Below are positions 28,636-37,011 of a DNA stretch of 64,000 nucleotides, one piece after another. The notes beneath the pieces were generated by a model. It saw nothing but the letters and a program-made list of their open reading frames with translations, did no database searches and had not been told where the DNA came from. Position numbers and translations under genes: made by a program. Location: the NCBI RefSeq assembly GCF_001412655.1, contig NZ_CP012996.1, positions 2,108,001-2,172,000 on the forward strand. The letters run 5' to 3'. The DNA is from Pedobacter sp. PACM 27299. GTDB lineage: Bacteria > Bacteroidota > Bacteroidia > Sphingobacteriales > Sphingobacteriaceae. How positions within the stretch are numbered: position 1 is the first letter of the stretch; each line of letters begins with the position of its first letter.

Positions 28636-28849
28636 GTAATAAATTGTCTAAAGATTTTTAGAGTGGCTAATTTTCGGATATGAAGAAATTAAGCCAAATT
28701 AAATCGAAAAGAAAAACGGCATTTGTTTTTAGGTCAGCCATCAAGGATGATATCTTGGTTACCGATCCAACAATTAGTAGTTTAACTATTGTATCTGGAG
28801 GATCAAGGATCTTTAAAAGCTCAGATGGTATGGCAAAGCCATAGCCGAA

Positions 28850-29590
28850 TTAAATTCTTTTGGAGATCAGAGTTTTTTGATCAATGTAGCTCAGGAAATC
28901 ACCTTTATATGGATTGGTCATTAGTGCCTGGTACTTACCTAATTCTATGGTGTTGCCCCGAATTTGACTGATGTAATCTGTATTAATGATATAGGATTTA
29001 TGCACCCTGAAGAATCGGTCATCATCTTTTAAAACTTCTTCCATTTCCTTCATCGTCATATAGATAGTATACCGCTTGTCCTTTGTTTGAAGATCTACAT
29101 AATTCATCGCAGCCTGGATATAGATAATCTCATTTTTATCTACTCTGGTTAGTTTACCTCTTTCTCCGGTTCTTAGGTAGTAGGATTCATTGTCGCTCAT
29201 TTTTGATTCCCTGGGCTGGAAATCATCGGAAATGATTTCTCTGATGGCTTCTAGGAATTTGGAAAGCTCAATAGGTTTAAGCAAGTAATGTTTGGCTCTA
29301 AGGTCAAAAGCCTTTATCGCATAGTCCGAAAAAGCTGTGGTGAAAATGATGTTTTTCACCTTTTTTCGGACATTTTCAGCTAAATCTATTCCGGATAATT
29401 TAGGCATATCAACATCTAAAAATAAAATGTCTATAGGCTCCTGGTGTTGCAGTATAGTAGTGAGTGCCAAAATTGGATCTGTAAAAGTGGCTTGAATTTC
29501 CAGCTCTGATATTTCCTGAATATGGTCTATTAAAATATCGATGGCGAATTGATCATCATCGATGATAACACATTTGATGGTAGATTTCAT
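28850..29590 (-). CDS. LytTR family response regulator
   Basis: 246 residues from ATG 29590. Receiver domain 1-120 with acidic pair D11/D12, phospho-acceptor D59 in LFLDVDMP, and K105 in LLKPIEL. LytTR DNA-binding domain at ~140-240 (YYLRTGERGKLTRVDKNEII, then FFRVHKSYIINTDYI). It would act with the membrane kinase encoded just downstream, which is now interrupted, so the regulator may be uncoupled or phosphorylated by another kinase. It lies 60 bases after the LanB gene on the same strand, which suggests shared transcription and control of the cluster. Confidence 0.9.
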   Translation of the reverse strand: MKSTIKCVIIDDDQFAIDILIDHIQEISELEIQATFTDPILALTTILQHQEPIDILFLDVDMPKLSGIDLAENVRKKVKNIIFTTAFSDYAIKAFDLRAKHYLLKPIELSKFLEAIREIISDDFQPRESKMSDNESYYLRTGERGKLTRVDKNEIIYIQAAMNYVDLQTKDKRYTIYMTMKEMEEVLKDDDRFFRVHKSYIINTDYISQIRGNTIELGKYQALMTNPYKGDFLSYIDQKTLISKRI

Positions 29591-29650
29591 AAGCAAATAG
29601 TTTTCTGTAATTTAATAAAAAAATATTTGCCGTATGATTCAATCACTTGT

Positions 29651-32449
29651 TCAATAGTCGTTTTGGGTTGCTTTATATGAATTTTTTTGAAGGTCTTTGG
29701 ATAAATAATAATAAAAAACCATCTCTTTCATCCTTTGATTTGTTGAAAATAATCTATTCAGTTGCATATGAATTAAATCGGTCAGTAGTTGAATTCGATC
29801 GATTGGTCTGTAAAACGTTAAAATTGAAATAAAAGAACCTTTAAGGATGTTAAATTCATTCAGTTGTAAGCCTGTAAGTTTGGGCATATCGACAGAGGAG
29901 TAGGTTTTATTATTTTTATTTAAGGTTCCAAACTCTTTCCCGCTGAGCTGATGTTCGGCGGCAAGACTGTTTGAATTACCCAATATGAGTGTTTTTAAGT
30001 CCTGTTCATTGAGGAGATTTGATTCTTTGATGGTGTATATGAATGCTGAACAGAGCTTGTACTTCTCGAATGCAGTTAAATTCAGTTTTAAAATAGAAAG
30101 TGCAAATTGACTATCCTTAAAAAAGTGATGCTCCACCTTTCTAATGTGCTTTTCTCCATATCTGCTGGTTTCTTTTTTATACGTTCTTAAACGAATATCA
30201 GATACTGTTCCGGTCTTTAGGTCCTCTTTTAATGCAAGTGATAATGCAGAAATTAAGTCATAGGCGTGTTTTTTGTTTTTGAGGTGGAGTCTTAACCTGA
30301 GATGATGCCCATTTTCTGTATACCGTATGAAAAACCACTTCTTTATTTTTCTATAATGCTTTTTTAAAAAAGTTGGGATTAGGTACTGAAGTAGGATGTC
30401 ACTCCGTTGCGGATGGCAATATATTTCAAAATAAATCCATTTTCCTCCGGGAGAAATCAAAGCTGTTTTTTTTGAATGGAAATTGTAATGGGGTTTTAGA
30501 TTTTGATAGAGTTCCTGGGGATGGGTGAGCGATAATTGAATTTGCCCCTGGAAATTTTTTTGTAGGCTATCCTGGAGGAAATTCTTTTTGGGTGCGAATG
30601 CTTCTTCGATATATAGGGTTTTGTGTTTCTTGAGCAATTGTTGAAAGATCCTAAGATCAGTTTGTTGCTGAATATCAAAAACGAGCGTTTGGTCAGCCTG
30701 TGCGTATCTAAAATAGTGAGGTATTAATCTTTCTTTGAAATGGAGTAGAAGAAGATCAATGGGGAGCATTGGATCTCCAATTTTGTCAAGTTCAATTTTC
30801 CATTTGGCGGGACTGAGTACAATGTTCCGGTATTGAACTCTAGGGTAACTGGAACAATCCGGAATGATTCCTTGCAGGTCCAAATTTAGATCTGATTGTA
30901 CACCCTGATGTTGCAGGTCACATAACAGACGGAAAATAGGAAGGTCTGACCGGTTATAATTATAAGCACTGGATATTCTAGGGATTAATCTTCTATTAAG
31001 TTTTTTGGAACGTAGAATAAGCTCATCTTGATGCACAGACAAATAAAGATCGCTGAGTTCTAATGGGCATTGGGAAGTGTCATAATTTAGAATGCTGAGC
31101 TGGTGATGATAGATTCTTTTTCTACGATTGATATTATCTATCTGTTTTTCAGCTGTATATGCTACATCAAAAAAAAGCACGTTGGGATTAGCTTGCTCTT
31201 CGATTTTGGCTATTGATTTACAAGTTTTTTTTATTTGTTTACCTAGGAGTGTAAAACGGCCTAGCAAGGCGTTAGCCGTACAGCCGCCTATGGATTCAAC
31301 ATGTAGTAAATCTTCAGATACGGTCATTATCGCACTGAGTGAATTGGGGACGGGAAGTAAATCTTTACTTTCTGGTAATTTGAACTGTTCAAGCTGAATG
31401 ATAGTTGGCTTATTAGTATTGGAATTGGCATACTGCCATAAGGTTTTCTTTAGGAACACTTCTGAAGAGAAGTTTTTACCCTTAAATACCGATAGCAAGC
31501 TTGAGTCAGTTTCTTCAAGTGTCTGTTCTAAATTATGGTAGCCAATCCCGATTTCGGGATCTAATGCTTCCATAATTGGAATTTCTGCGTATTCAAATTT
31601 ATGATAGAATTTATGAATGAAAGAGGCTAAAGCTGGACTTTTGGGATTGTTGACCAAATGTCTTAGATAGTGTATCGCTTTTGGTAATTCTTTAAAAAGC
31701 TGAATGTCTGGCCCACCTTGCCGTACCTTTCGTCCAGCTAAAACATATTTTTTTGTGCTTTTTTCTGGGTGACTTTGAATACGTTTGAAATAGTCCTGAC
31801 CAATGATATTGGAATGATTGCTGGTGAAAAGTAAACCAAGAGAGATTAACTCCAGAAGGTTTTCTTTCAGGTGGTTGGGTTTGTATCCCTGTGACTTGAG
31901 CTTGTGAATTAATGCAGGAAGTTTTATGGGCTGCTTGCATGCACGAAGTAAAGCCATTAAAGTAGAATTTCTTTTTACCTCTTTGAGACTATACATCCCA
32001 TCGTTAAAGCAAAGATATCGGATTTCGCTACCTATAGCATAGGTACTGGAATTACTGACAAAAAGCAGTTGATCCCAGCCAGTGTCGTTTATTGGTATAG
32101 AAACTTGAATTGAATAAGCCCAATCTGTAAACTCATGAAGTTTTTGTTGCGGCGCTAAAATAATGGGGCCATTTTGGTTTTGTTGGAAATTAAATGTTCC
32201 CACAGCGCCAAAGCTCCCATATGGTGTTCCTCTGTACTTTGACCTATTGAAATACTTCCAAATGCTGCAATAAAGATTAAATGGAATTTGATCCAGGTCT
32301 ATGGATTGCAAATCTTTTATCTGCTGATAAAAGCTAGGTGAAGCATGTTTAATGGCCGCTTTTAATGGTGCCCAGTGATCCGCTAATTCAGCTTCCAAGG
32401 AGAATTTTGGTGTTCTAAAAAGGCCTTGTTTATGAATGGTTAGCTTCAT
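29651..32449 (-). CDS. Class I lantibiotic dehydratase (LanB), full length
   Basis: 932 residues. The long N-terminal part matches the glutamylation domain of LanB enzymes (SKYRGTPYGSFGAVGTFNF near residue 75-90, ESIGGCTANALLGRF in the middle). The last ~280 residues form the SpaB/thiopeptide-type elimination domain (KWFFIRYTENGHHLRLRLHL). LanB uses glutamyl-tRNA to dehydrate Ser/Thr in a precursor peptide in the cytoplasm. I find no LanC cyclase, no lantibiotic ABC transporter and no clear precursor next to it, so the product is unknown. It precedes the LytTR regulator gene and is divergent from a Crp-like regulator. Confidence 0.85.
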   Translation of the reverse strand: MKLTIHKQGLFRTPKFSLEAELADHWAPLKAAIKHASPSFYQQIKDLQSIDLDQIPFNLYCSIWKYFNRSKYRGTPYGSFGAVGTFNFQQNQNGPIILAPQQKLHEFTDWAYSIQVSIPINDTGWDQLLFVSNSSTYAIGSEIRYLCFNDGMYSLKEVKRNSTLMALLRACKQPIKLPALIHKLKSQGYKPNHLKENLLELISLGLLFTSNHSNIIGQDYFKRIQSHPEKSTKKYVLAGRKVRQGGPDIQLFKELPKAIHYLRHLVNNPKSPALASFIHKFYHKFEYAEIPIMEALDPEIGIGYHNLEQTLEETDSSLLSVFKGKNFSSEVFLKKTLWQYANSNTNKPTIIQLEQFKLPESKDLLPVPNSLSAIMTVSEDLLHVESIGGCTANALLGRFTLLGKQIKKTCKSIAKIEEQANPNVLFFDVAYTAEKQIDNINRRKRIYHHQLSILNYDTSQCPLELSDLYLSVHQDELILRSKKLNRRLIPRISSAYNYNRSDLPIFRLLCDLQHQGVQSDLNLDLQGIIPDCSSYPRVQYRNIVLSPAKWKIELDKIGDPMLPIDLLLLHFKERLIPHYFRYAQADQTLVFDIQQQTDLRIFQQLLKKHKTLYIEEAFAPKKNFLQDSLQKNFQGQIQLSLTHPQELYQNLKPHYNFHSKKTALISPGGKWIYFEIYCHPQRSDILLQYLIPTFLKKHYRKIKKWFFIRYTENGHHLRLRLHLKNKKHAYDLISALSLALKEDLKTGTVSDIRLRTYKKETSRYGEKHIRKVEHHFFKDSQFALSILKLNLTAFEKYKLCSAFIYTIKESNLLNEQDLKTLILGNSNSLAAEHQLSGKEFGTLNKNNKTYSSVDMPKLTGLQLNEFNILKGSFISILTFYRPIDRIQLLTDLIHMQLNRLFSTNQRMKEMVFYYYLSKDLQKNSYKATQNDY

Positions 32450-32827
32450 TTGCTATTTTGTTTAAGGGAAACTAGCAGTAGTTTTTACTGACCAAAAACT
32501 AATTACATGAAAAGGAGCAAGGCTTACATAAGATGCAACTTGACTTATAGTAGGAGAAAGATGGAACGCTGTTGCTTGCACTGGTGTAAGTCAAAACTGC
32601 TTACATCACGGTCTTTATTTACCCGGTGTAATAAGGAAGGTGTTGTCTGGCAAGTGGGATATATTGGACTTGAGAAATTATTGATTTATTAACCGATCAT
32701 TTCAATCCGCGTTCTTTATTCCAATTCTGGATCGATACAAAAAAGGAAGTGATTGAGCTTCCTTTTTTAGTTTTGCTAGAAGAGAGGGCCTGGGATTAAA
32801 TGGTCCATCAATGGAAAGGAGATTGCT
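32450..32827 (+). other. Intergenic region with structured transcript candidate or Cys-rich small ORF
   Basis: It contains an ATG-started 61-codon ORF (32507-32692) rich in Arg and with five Cys, an inverted repeat TTGACTTA / TAAGTCAA (32540-32547, 32587-32594), and a terminator-like hairpin at 32742-32768. Whether this is a peptide gene or a non-coding RNA cannot be decided from the sequence. Confidence 0.3.
32738..32768. terminator. Bidirectional terminator-like hairpin
   Basis: AAAAAAGGAAG ... CTTCCTTTTTT with an 8-base loop; T runs on both strands. No ordinary gene ends just upstream on the plus strand, so it hints at a short transcript from the lanB-crp intergenic region. Confidence 0.6.
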
Positions 32828-33409
32828 ATGATTTCTAATTCAGTTTTTACGTTATTGTTGGAGCGCTTAGCCTCTTTTTATCCATTAAGTGCAGGACTTG
32901 TAAATGCATTAAGGCCATTTTTGAAAGAACATGATGGCCTTAAAGGGGAAATCTTATTACAGAAGGGTAAAAAAGGAGATCAAGTTTGGTTTATTTGTGA
33001 GGGGCATGCACGCGAAATTGGGGTTGATCTGGAAAATGGTAACGAAATGACCAGTTGGTTCTGGTTTAAAGAAGATTTTATTTTCGCATATCCAGGTTTC
33101 TTTAGCCAACAGCCCGCTGAATCAGCGGTGGAACTTATAGAAGAGTGTCGGCTAATTGAAATGGATTATGAGGATTTTATCTTACTCCGTGATACCTTTC
33201 CAGAGGTATGGCCTTTGGTGGAGTCCATTAGGCACTATTATGATCATTTGCGCTTAACACATTTGAAGGATTTGCAATCACTTTCAGCTAAGGTAAAATA
33301 TCTGAAGTTTTATCATGAACATAAATCACTGTTTAATATTGCTCGGCATAAAGACATTGCAAATTTTCTAGGAATCAAGGATGATGGCTTTAATAGATAT
33401 AATTCATAA
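32828..33409 (+). CDS. Crp/Fnr family transcriptional regulator with short C-terminus
   Basis: 193 residues; AAAGGAG precedes ATG 32828. Residues 20-125 form the cNMP-binding beta-barrel (GEILLQKGKKGDQVWFICEG; FWFKEDFIFAYPGFF). The C-terminal winged helix is short: NIARHKDIANFLGIKDDGF then NRYNS and stop, whereas related proteins carry L-S-R in the recognition helix and extend further, so DNA binding may be altered. Bacteroidota proteins of this group often sit before MauE/DUF6520 or SusCD modules. It likely regulates the MauE-DUF6520 genes that follow. Confidence 0.8.
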   Translation: MISNSVFTLLLERLASFYPLSAGLVNALRPFLKEHDGLKGEILLQKGKKGDQVWFICEGHAREIGVDLENGNEMTSWFWFKEDFIFAYPGFFSQQPAESAVELIEECRLIEMDYEDFILLRDTFPEVWPLVESIRHYYDHLRLTHLKDLQSLSAKVKYLKFYHEHKSLFNIARHKDIANFLGIKDDGFNRYNS

Positions 33410-33502
33410 TCGGTGGAAATTCATTAGGGCGGTGATCTGCCAACAATTGTGGGGCTTTCTGGCTGGAATGGTGCTGAAATTAGATGAAGTAAATCATCTG
33501 CT

Positions 33503-33964
33503 ATGAAATCAAAAACATTCACCGAAATCTGTGCTGCATTAATAATACTGTTATTTGCCTATACAGCAGTTAGCAAGCTGTTAGAGTATGATAAATTTAT
33601 ATTCCAAATGAAGCTGTCTCCTTTAAGTCTGATGGGGATTCTTGCACCTTTTTTAGCCTGGATTGTCCCATTGTTGGAGATCATTTTAGTTGGATTCTTA
33701 CTTTTTCCTAAAGTAAGAAAAGCAGGATTTATAGGATCAATTATTTTACTTACGGTATTTGAAGTATATATTTTAGGCATGCTCGTTTCGGGCCTTCATT
33801 TACCATGTACCTGCGGTGGAATTGTCAGTATGTTGAGTTGGAAAGGTCATTTGTTTTTCAATGCGTTTTTTATTGCGGTAGCCTATTTGGGATTAAGATT
33901 AGCACCCAAAAAGAAAATGGAACAACCATCAAAAATCGAATATTCAGCGCGTCCGGAAGCGTGA
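33503..33964 (+). CDS. MauE/DoxX-like redox-associated membrane protein
   Basis: 153 residues with four membrane helices (8-28, 44-66, 74-97, 116-134). The CxC motif LPCTCGG (C102, C104) at a membrane face is typical of the MauE/DoxX group thought to move electrons or disulfides across the membrane. The basic tail is cytoplasmic. It precedes the DUF6520 gene by about 40 bases, and an exported thioredoxin-like protein is encoded opposite, so a disulfide or cysteine-handling role in the periplasm is a reasonable inference. Confidence 0.8.
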   Translation: MKSKTFTEICAALIILLFAYTAVSKLLEYDKFIFQMKLSPLSLMGILAPFLAWIVPLLEIILVGFLLFPKVRKAGFIGSIILLTVFEVYILGMLVSGLHLPCTCGGIVSMLSWKGHLFFNAFFIAVAYLGLRLAPKKKMEQPSKIEYSARPEA

Positions 33965-34005
33965 GTAGATCATAAAAGTCAATTATTCATTAAATGTTAA
34001 ACGTT

Positions 34006-34254
34006 ATGAAAAGTTTAAAGTCAACTTTCCTTGCACTGGCAATAGTTGCTGGTGTTGGAGGAGCCTTCGCTACAAAAGCGGCAAACACTTCAAGCACTCT
34101 GGATCCAATGTACAGTTGGACAGGAAGTAATTCGTTTACCGGGACCATCCCGCAGGCTCAACTTCATTATGGCTGTTCAGGCAGTAAGGCTGTTTGTGCT
34201 ACAGGAACGAATGTGGACGACCCACTAGATGTTCAAACTATCAGATTTAATTAG
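34006..34254 (+). CDS. DUF6520-like small exported protein
   Basis: 82 residues from ATG 34006; an ATG four codons upstream is also in frame. Residues 1-26 are a signal-peptide-like segment (MKSLKSTFLALAIVAGVGGA, then FATKAA). The mature part has YSWTGSNSFTG and two cysteines in HYGCSGSKAVCATG (C57, C64), the usual look of the DUF6520 family in Bacteroidota, whose function is unknown. The constant partners in such clusters (MauE-like protein and thioredoxin-like protein) suggest the two cysteines are oxidised. A strong terminator follows. Confidence 0.8.
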   Translation: MKSLKSTFLALAIVAGVGGAFATKAANTSSTLDPMYSWTGSNSFTGTIPQAQLHYGCSGSKAVCATGTNVDDPLDVQTIRFN

Positions 34255-34257
34255 TGA

Positions 34258-34281
34258 AAAGCCCCGGAATTCCGGGGCTTT
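34258..34281. terminator. Bidirectional terminator between convergent genes
   Basis: AAAGCCCCGGAATTCCGGGGCTTT perfect dyad located between the DUF6520 stop and the end of the convergent thioredoxin-like gene. Confidence 0.9.
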
Positions 34282-34284
34282 CTC

Positions 34285-35610
34285 TTATAGGTCTATGATC
34301 TGTATAATGGGGTATTTTGCGTTTATAAGCTTAAATTTTAGTCCGAGTTGTTTACTTAAACAATTTTCAATGTGTTGCTGTTGGGTATAAAGGGAGGGAT
34401 CATCTCCAAGATCAATTTCTGCTTTAATAGGATAATTTATTTTGGTTTTGTTAAGGTATGGCTCTTTCCTTGGAATTCTAAATGTGGCGCTAACGATCCA
34501 GTTCAGGAGATAGTCTAAAGGTACATTTGAAATGAGAAGTTTGTTGTCTATTATACCCATCTGATAGGGAGCATTTTTATCTGCTTTTTTGATTTTGTTG
34601 GATTTAATGTCATATGTGACTACCCAACAATTGCGCTTTTTTAACACTTTCCTTGTGTGAATACCAAGGTTTAGTTCCAGGTCATTGATTACGTGTTTAC
34701 TGAAGATTGAATCGGTCAATCGGTTTGCAGTTCTAAGCTCATAAGTGTACCGATTGTTCTTTTGCCATTTAGCTAAAGATTCCCCCTTATAAGTCTGAAT
34801 ATTCTTTTTTTCTCCCGGCCAAAAGTACTTAGAAGAATCAGTGGTTATTATTTCCATTAGATAGTCATTTGATATTAGGCCTGGCATTTGGTAGGCATTA
34901 TAAATCATGTCTTTAATGAGTGAGTTGAATTCGAAAAAGCGTTTCATATTTGGCCTTCCAAGTTTTCCAGGGCTAATTACTGTTCCACTCATTTCAACAC
35001 CTTCTAATTTTTTTACAAAGATGGATCTGAATCCAAGTAAGGAGTCTGGAATTTGTAATGGTTTCAACTGATCAAAAGGGAGTTCTTTTTTGAAGTCCAT
35101 TACTTTTATTTTATCATTCAAAAAAGAAATTAGGTTAGCCTCTGTGATACTTTCACCACCTGTTATAGCCTTAACAATGCCCTGTCTATTGATCCATACA
35201 TTATGAGGTAAGGCCTGGTGGAAGAATAGCTGTGAAAATAGCTTATCATCAGTTACGATTTTTAGAGAAGAACCTGCGATATTCTTATGGTTATCTAAAA
35301 ATTTTTGTACTGTTGTTTTATCTTCATAGCTGATGGACAGGATACTAAGGCTATCCTTGTGTTTATTGGCCTGTGTGGCCAAAAATTCTAATTCCTTCAC
35401 GCATGGTTTACACCATGTTGCCCAAAAATTTATAATGAGGCCTCCCTTTTTAATTAGCATTGCTGTTGTTAAGGGGCTCTGGTCTGGTTGAATCAGGAAT
35501 TGTATGGGTATATCTGGAAGGGTATCATTCAATTGGACTTCGGGATCAGATTGTGCTCTTATAGAAAAAGATAAGCTACAAATTGCAGCCAGTAAAAAGA
35601 TCTTTTCCAT
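34285..35610 (-). CDS. Exported TlpA-type thioredoxin-like protein with DUF3738-like C-terminus
   Basis: 441 residues from ATG 35610, which gives a clean signal peptide (MEKIFLLAAICSLSFSIRAQ) and lies 23 bases after the SusD stop; longer readings run into susD. Residues 30-165 are a thioredoxin fold with FWATWCKPC (C67, C70). The second half has no catalytic motif; its end (LSKQLGLKFKLINAKYPIIQ then IIDL) resembles the DUF3738/TIGR03435 C-terminus found fused to peroxiredoxin-like domains. It is the last gene of the susC-susD operon, so the thioredoxin may reduce or oxidise the imported or exported ligand. Confidence 0.82.
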   Translation of the reverse strand: MEKIFLLAAICSLSFSIRAQSDPEVQLNDTLPDIPIQFLIQPDQSPLTTAMLIKKGGLIINFWATWCKPCVKELEFLATQANKHKDSLSILSISYEDKTTVQKFLDNHKNIAGSSLKIVTDDKLFSQLFFHQALPHNVWINRQGIVKAITGGESITEANLISFLNDKIKVMDFKKELPFDQLKPLQIPDSLLGFRSIFVKKLEGVEMSGTVISPGKLGRPNMKRFFEFNSLIKDMIYNAYQMPGLISNDYLMEIITTDSSKYFWPGEKKNIQTYKGESLAKWQKNNRYTYELRTANRLTDSIFSKHVINDLELNLGIHTRKVLKKRNCWVVTYDIKSNKIKKADKNAPYQMGIIDNKLLISNVPLDYLLNWIVSATFRIPRKEPYLNKTKINYPIKAEIDLGDDPSLYTQQQHIENCLSKQLGLKFKLINAKYPIIQIIDL

Positions 35611-35632
35611 GATCATGGTCCTTGATATAAAT

Positions 35633-37000
35633 TTAATAACCATCATTTTGTATGAGATTAGCATTGTAAGTGATTTCTTTAATTGGAATAGGCAATAGAG
35701 CACCGGAGCTTATCCATGTAGGTTTTAGGGATGTCATTATATGCTGTAAATTTCCGGTGCGTTTTAGGTCTAAAAATCGATCTCCGTTTTCAAAGAACAT
35801 TTCATGTCTGCGTTCCATATAGATTGCCCGTAGGGTCTCATCTAATCTGATTGGGTTGATTTCTGAAAGTCCGGCTCGTTTCCTTAGGATGTTAATATCA
35901 TCTTTAGCACTATTTTGACCACTGATTTTATTTTGCCGGGCTCTTGCTTCTGCCCGTATGAGATATTGTTCAGCAATACGGAGAACGATTAGATTTTCTG
36001 GATTGCTGATATTTACGGTGGTGTTTTGATATTTATAGGGATAGCCGTATACAATGGTCGAGTTGCTATTTGTGACTGTATTTGCCTTTGTCCAGTTGAT
36101 TTTTCTTAAATCTCCAGTTTCAAAAGAATTATAAAAATTATCAGTAAAAAATAGGCCGGGTATTTCGGTTGAATTAGACGGGATTATCCCCTCAATAGCT
36201 GTGACATAACCCTTTTGGGTAGATAGTTGCAATATACTTTCTTTACTATTTGCCTTGAATACATTTACAGGACTTTCAAGCGGGGTGTAAATGTTACTAT
36301 TAATTAACTCGTTCGCAAGGCTTTCAGCCATCGTCCAATTGCTCTGATATAGATATACCCTGGCAAGAAGTGCTGTGGCACAAGCCTTGTTTGCTCTGAA
36401 TTTTCCTGTGCCCTGATAGCTTGCAGGAAGTTGTTCTCTGGCTTGAACTAAGTCATTAATAACTTGGGTATAAATGACACCAGAGTCTTGCTGAGGTGCT
36501 TTTCTGTTCTCATCTAAAGACGTTGTTAATAGCAATGGAACTTTCCCGTACAAATTGACCAGAAAAAAGTAAGTATAAGCTCTTAAAAACCGGGCTTCAC
36601 CTTGTATTTTAGTTTTGAATTCCCCAGTAAGTTGAGAGCTGATTGTGGTTTGTTCCAGAATCATATTACATTGATAAATGACAGAGTATAAGTATGTCCA
36701 GTTGTTCTGATTAAATCCATCGTATGCCGAAATCCTGCTTTGGTTCCAATTCTGGTTGTTTAGACTTACAGATTCATCAGCATAAATAGACAGGAACTGG
36801 TTGCAGACTGGATCTTGAAGATTTTCAAGTTTTACATAAATGTTAAATAAAGCGGCCTTTACACCATTCGTGTCAGCAAAGACTTTATCTGTGGTCAGCT
36901 GGTTTTTAGGGGATTCCACATCGGTTAGCTTTGAACAGGAAAAAAAAATCAATATGGTGATGCCGATTAGGGTTTGATGGATGATAAGTTTAAGGTTCAT
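35633..37000 (-). CDS. susD: SusD/RagB family outer-membrane lipoprotein
   Basis: 455 residues. Lipoprotein signal with lipobox FFSCS at residue ~22. The SusD fold is supported by NNWTYLYSVIYQCNMILEQ, EARFLRAYTYFFLVNLYGKVP and the C-terminal ERRHEMFFENGDRFLDLKRT. It binds the ligand at the cell surface and caps the SusC channel. susC stops 11 bases upstream, giving the standard pair. Substrate cannot be told; absence of glycoside hydrolases argues against a polysaccharide locus. Confidence 0.92.
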   Translation of the reverse strand: MNLKLIIHQTLIGITILIFFSCSKLTDVESPKNQLTTDKVFADTNGVKAALFNIYVKLENLQDPVCNQFLSIYADESVSLNNQNWNQSRISAYDGFNQNNWTYLYSVIYQCNMILEQTTISSQLTGEFKTKIQGEARFLRAYTYFFLVNLYGKVPLLLTTSLDENRKAPQQDSGVIYTQVINDLVQAREQLPASYQGTGKFRANKACATALLARVYLYQSNWTMAESLANELINSNIYTPLESPVNVFKANSKESILQLSTQKGYVTAIEGIIPSNSTEIPGLFFTDNFYNSFETGDLRKINWTKANTVTNSNSTIVYGYPYKYQNTTVNISNPENLIVLRIAEQYLIRAEARARQNKISGQNSAKDDINILRKRAGLSEINPIRLDETLRAIYMERRHEMFFENGDRFLDLKRTGNLQHIMTSLKPTWISSGALLPIPIKEITYNANLIQNDGY

Positions 37001-37011
37001 GATTTTGTAAT

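Noticed and set aside
28789..28971. ORF between kinase and response regulator on the plus strand
   Set aside because: Mostly the reverse strand of the LytTR gene.
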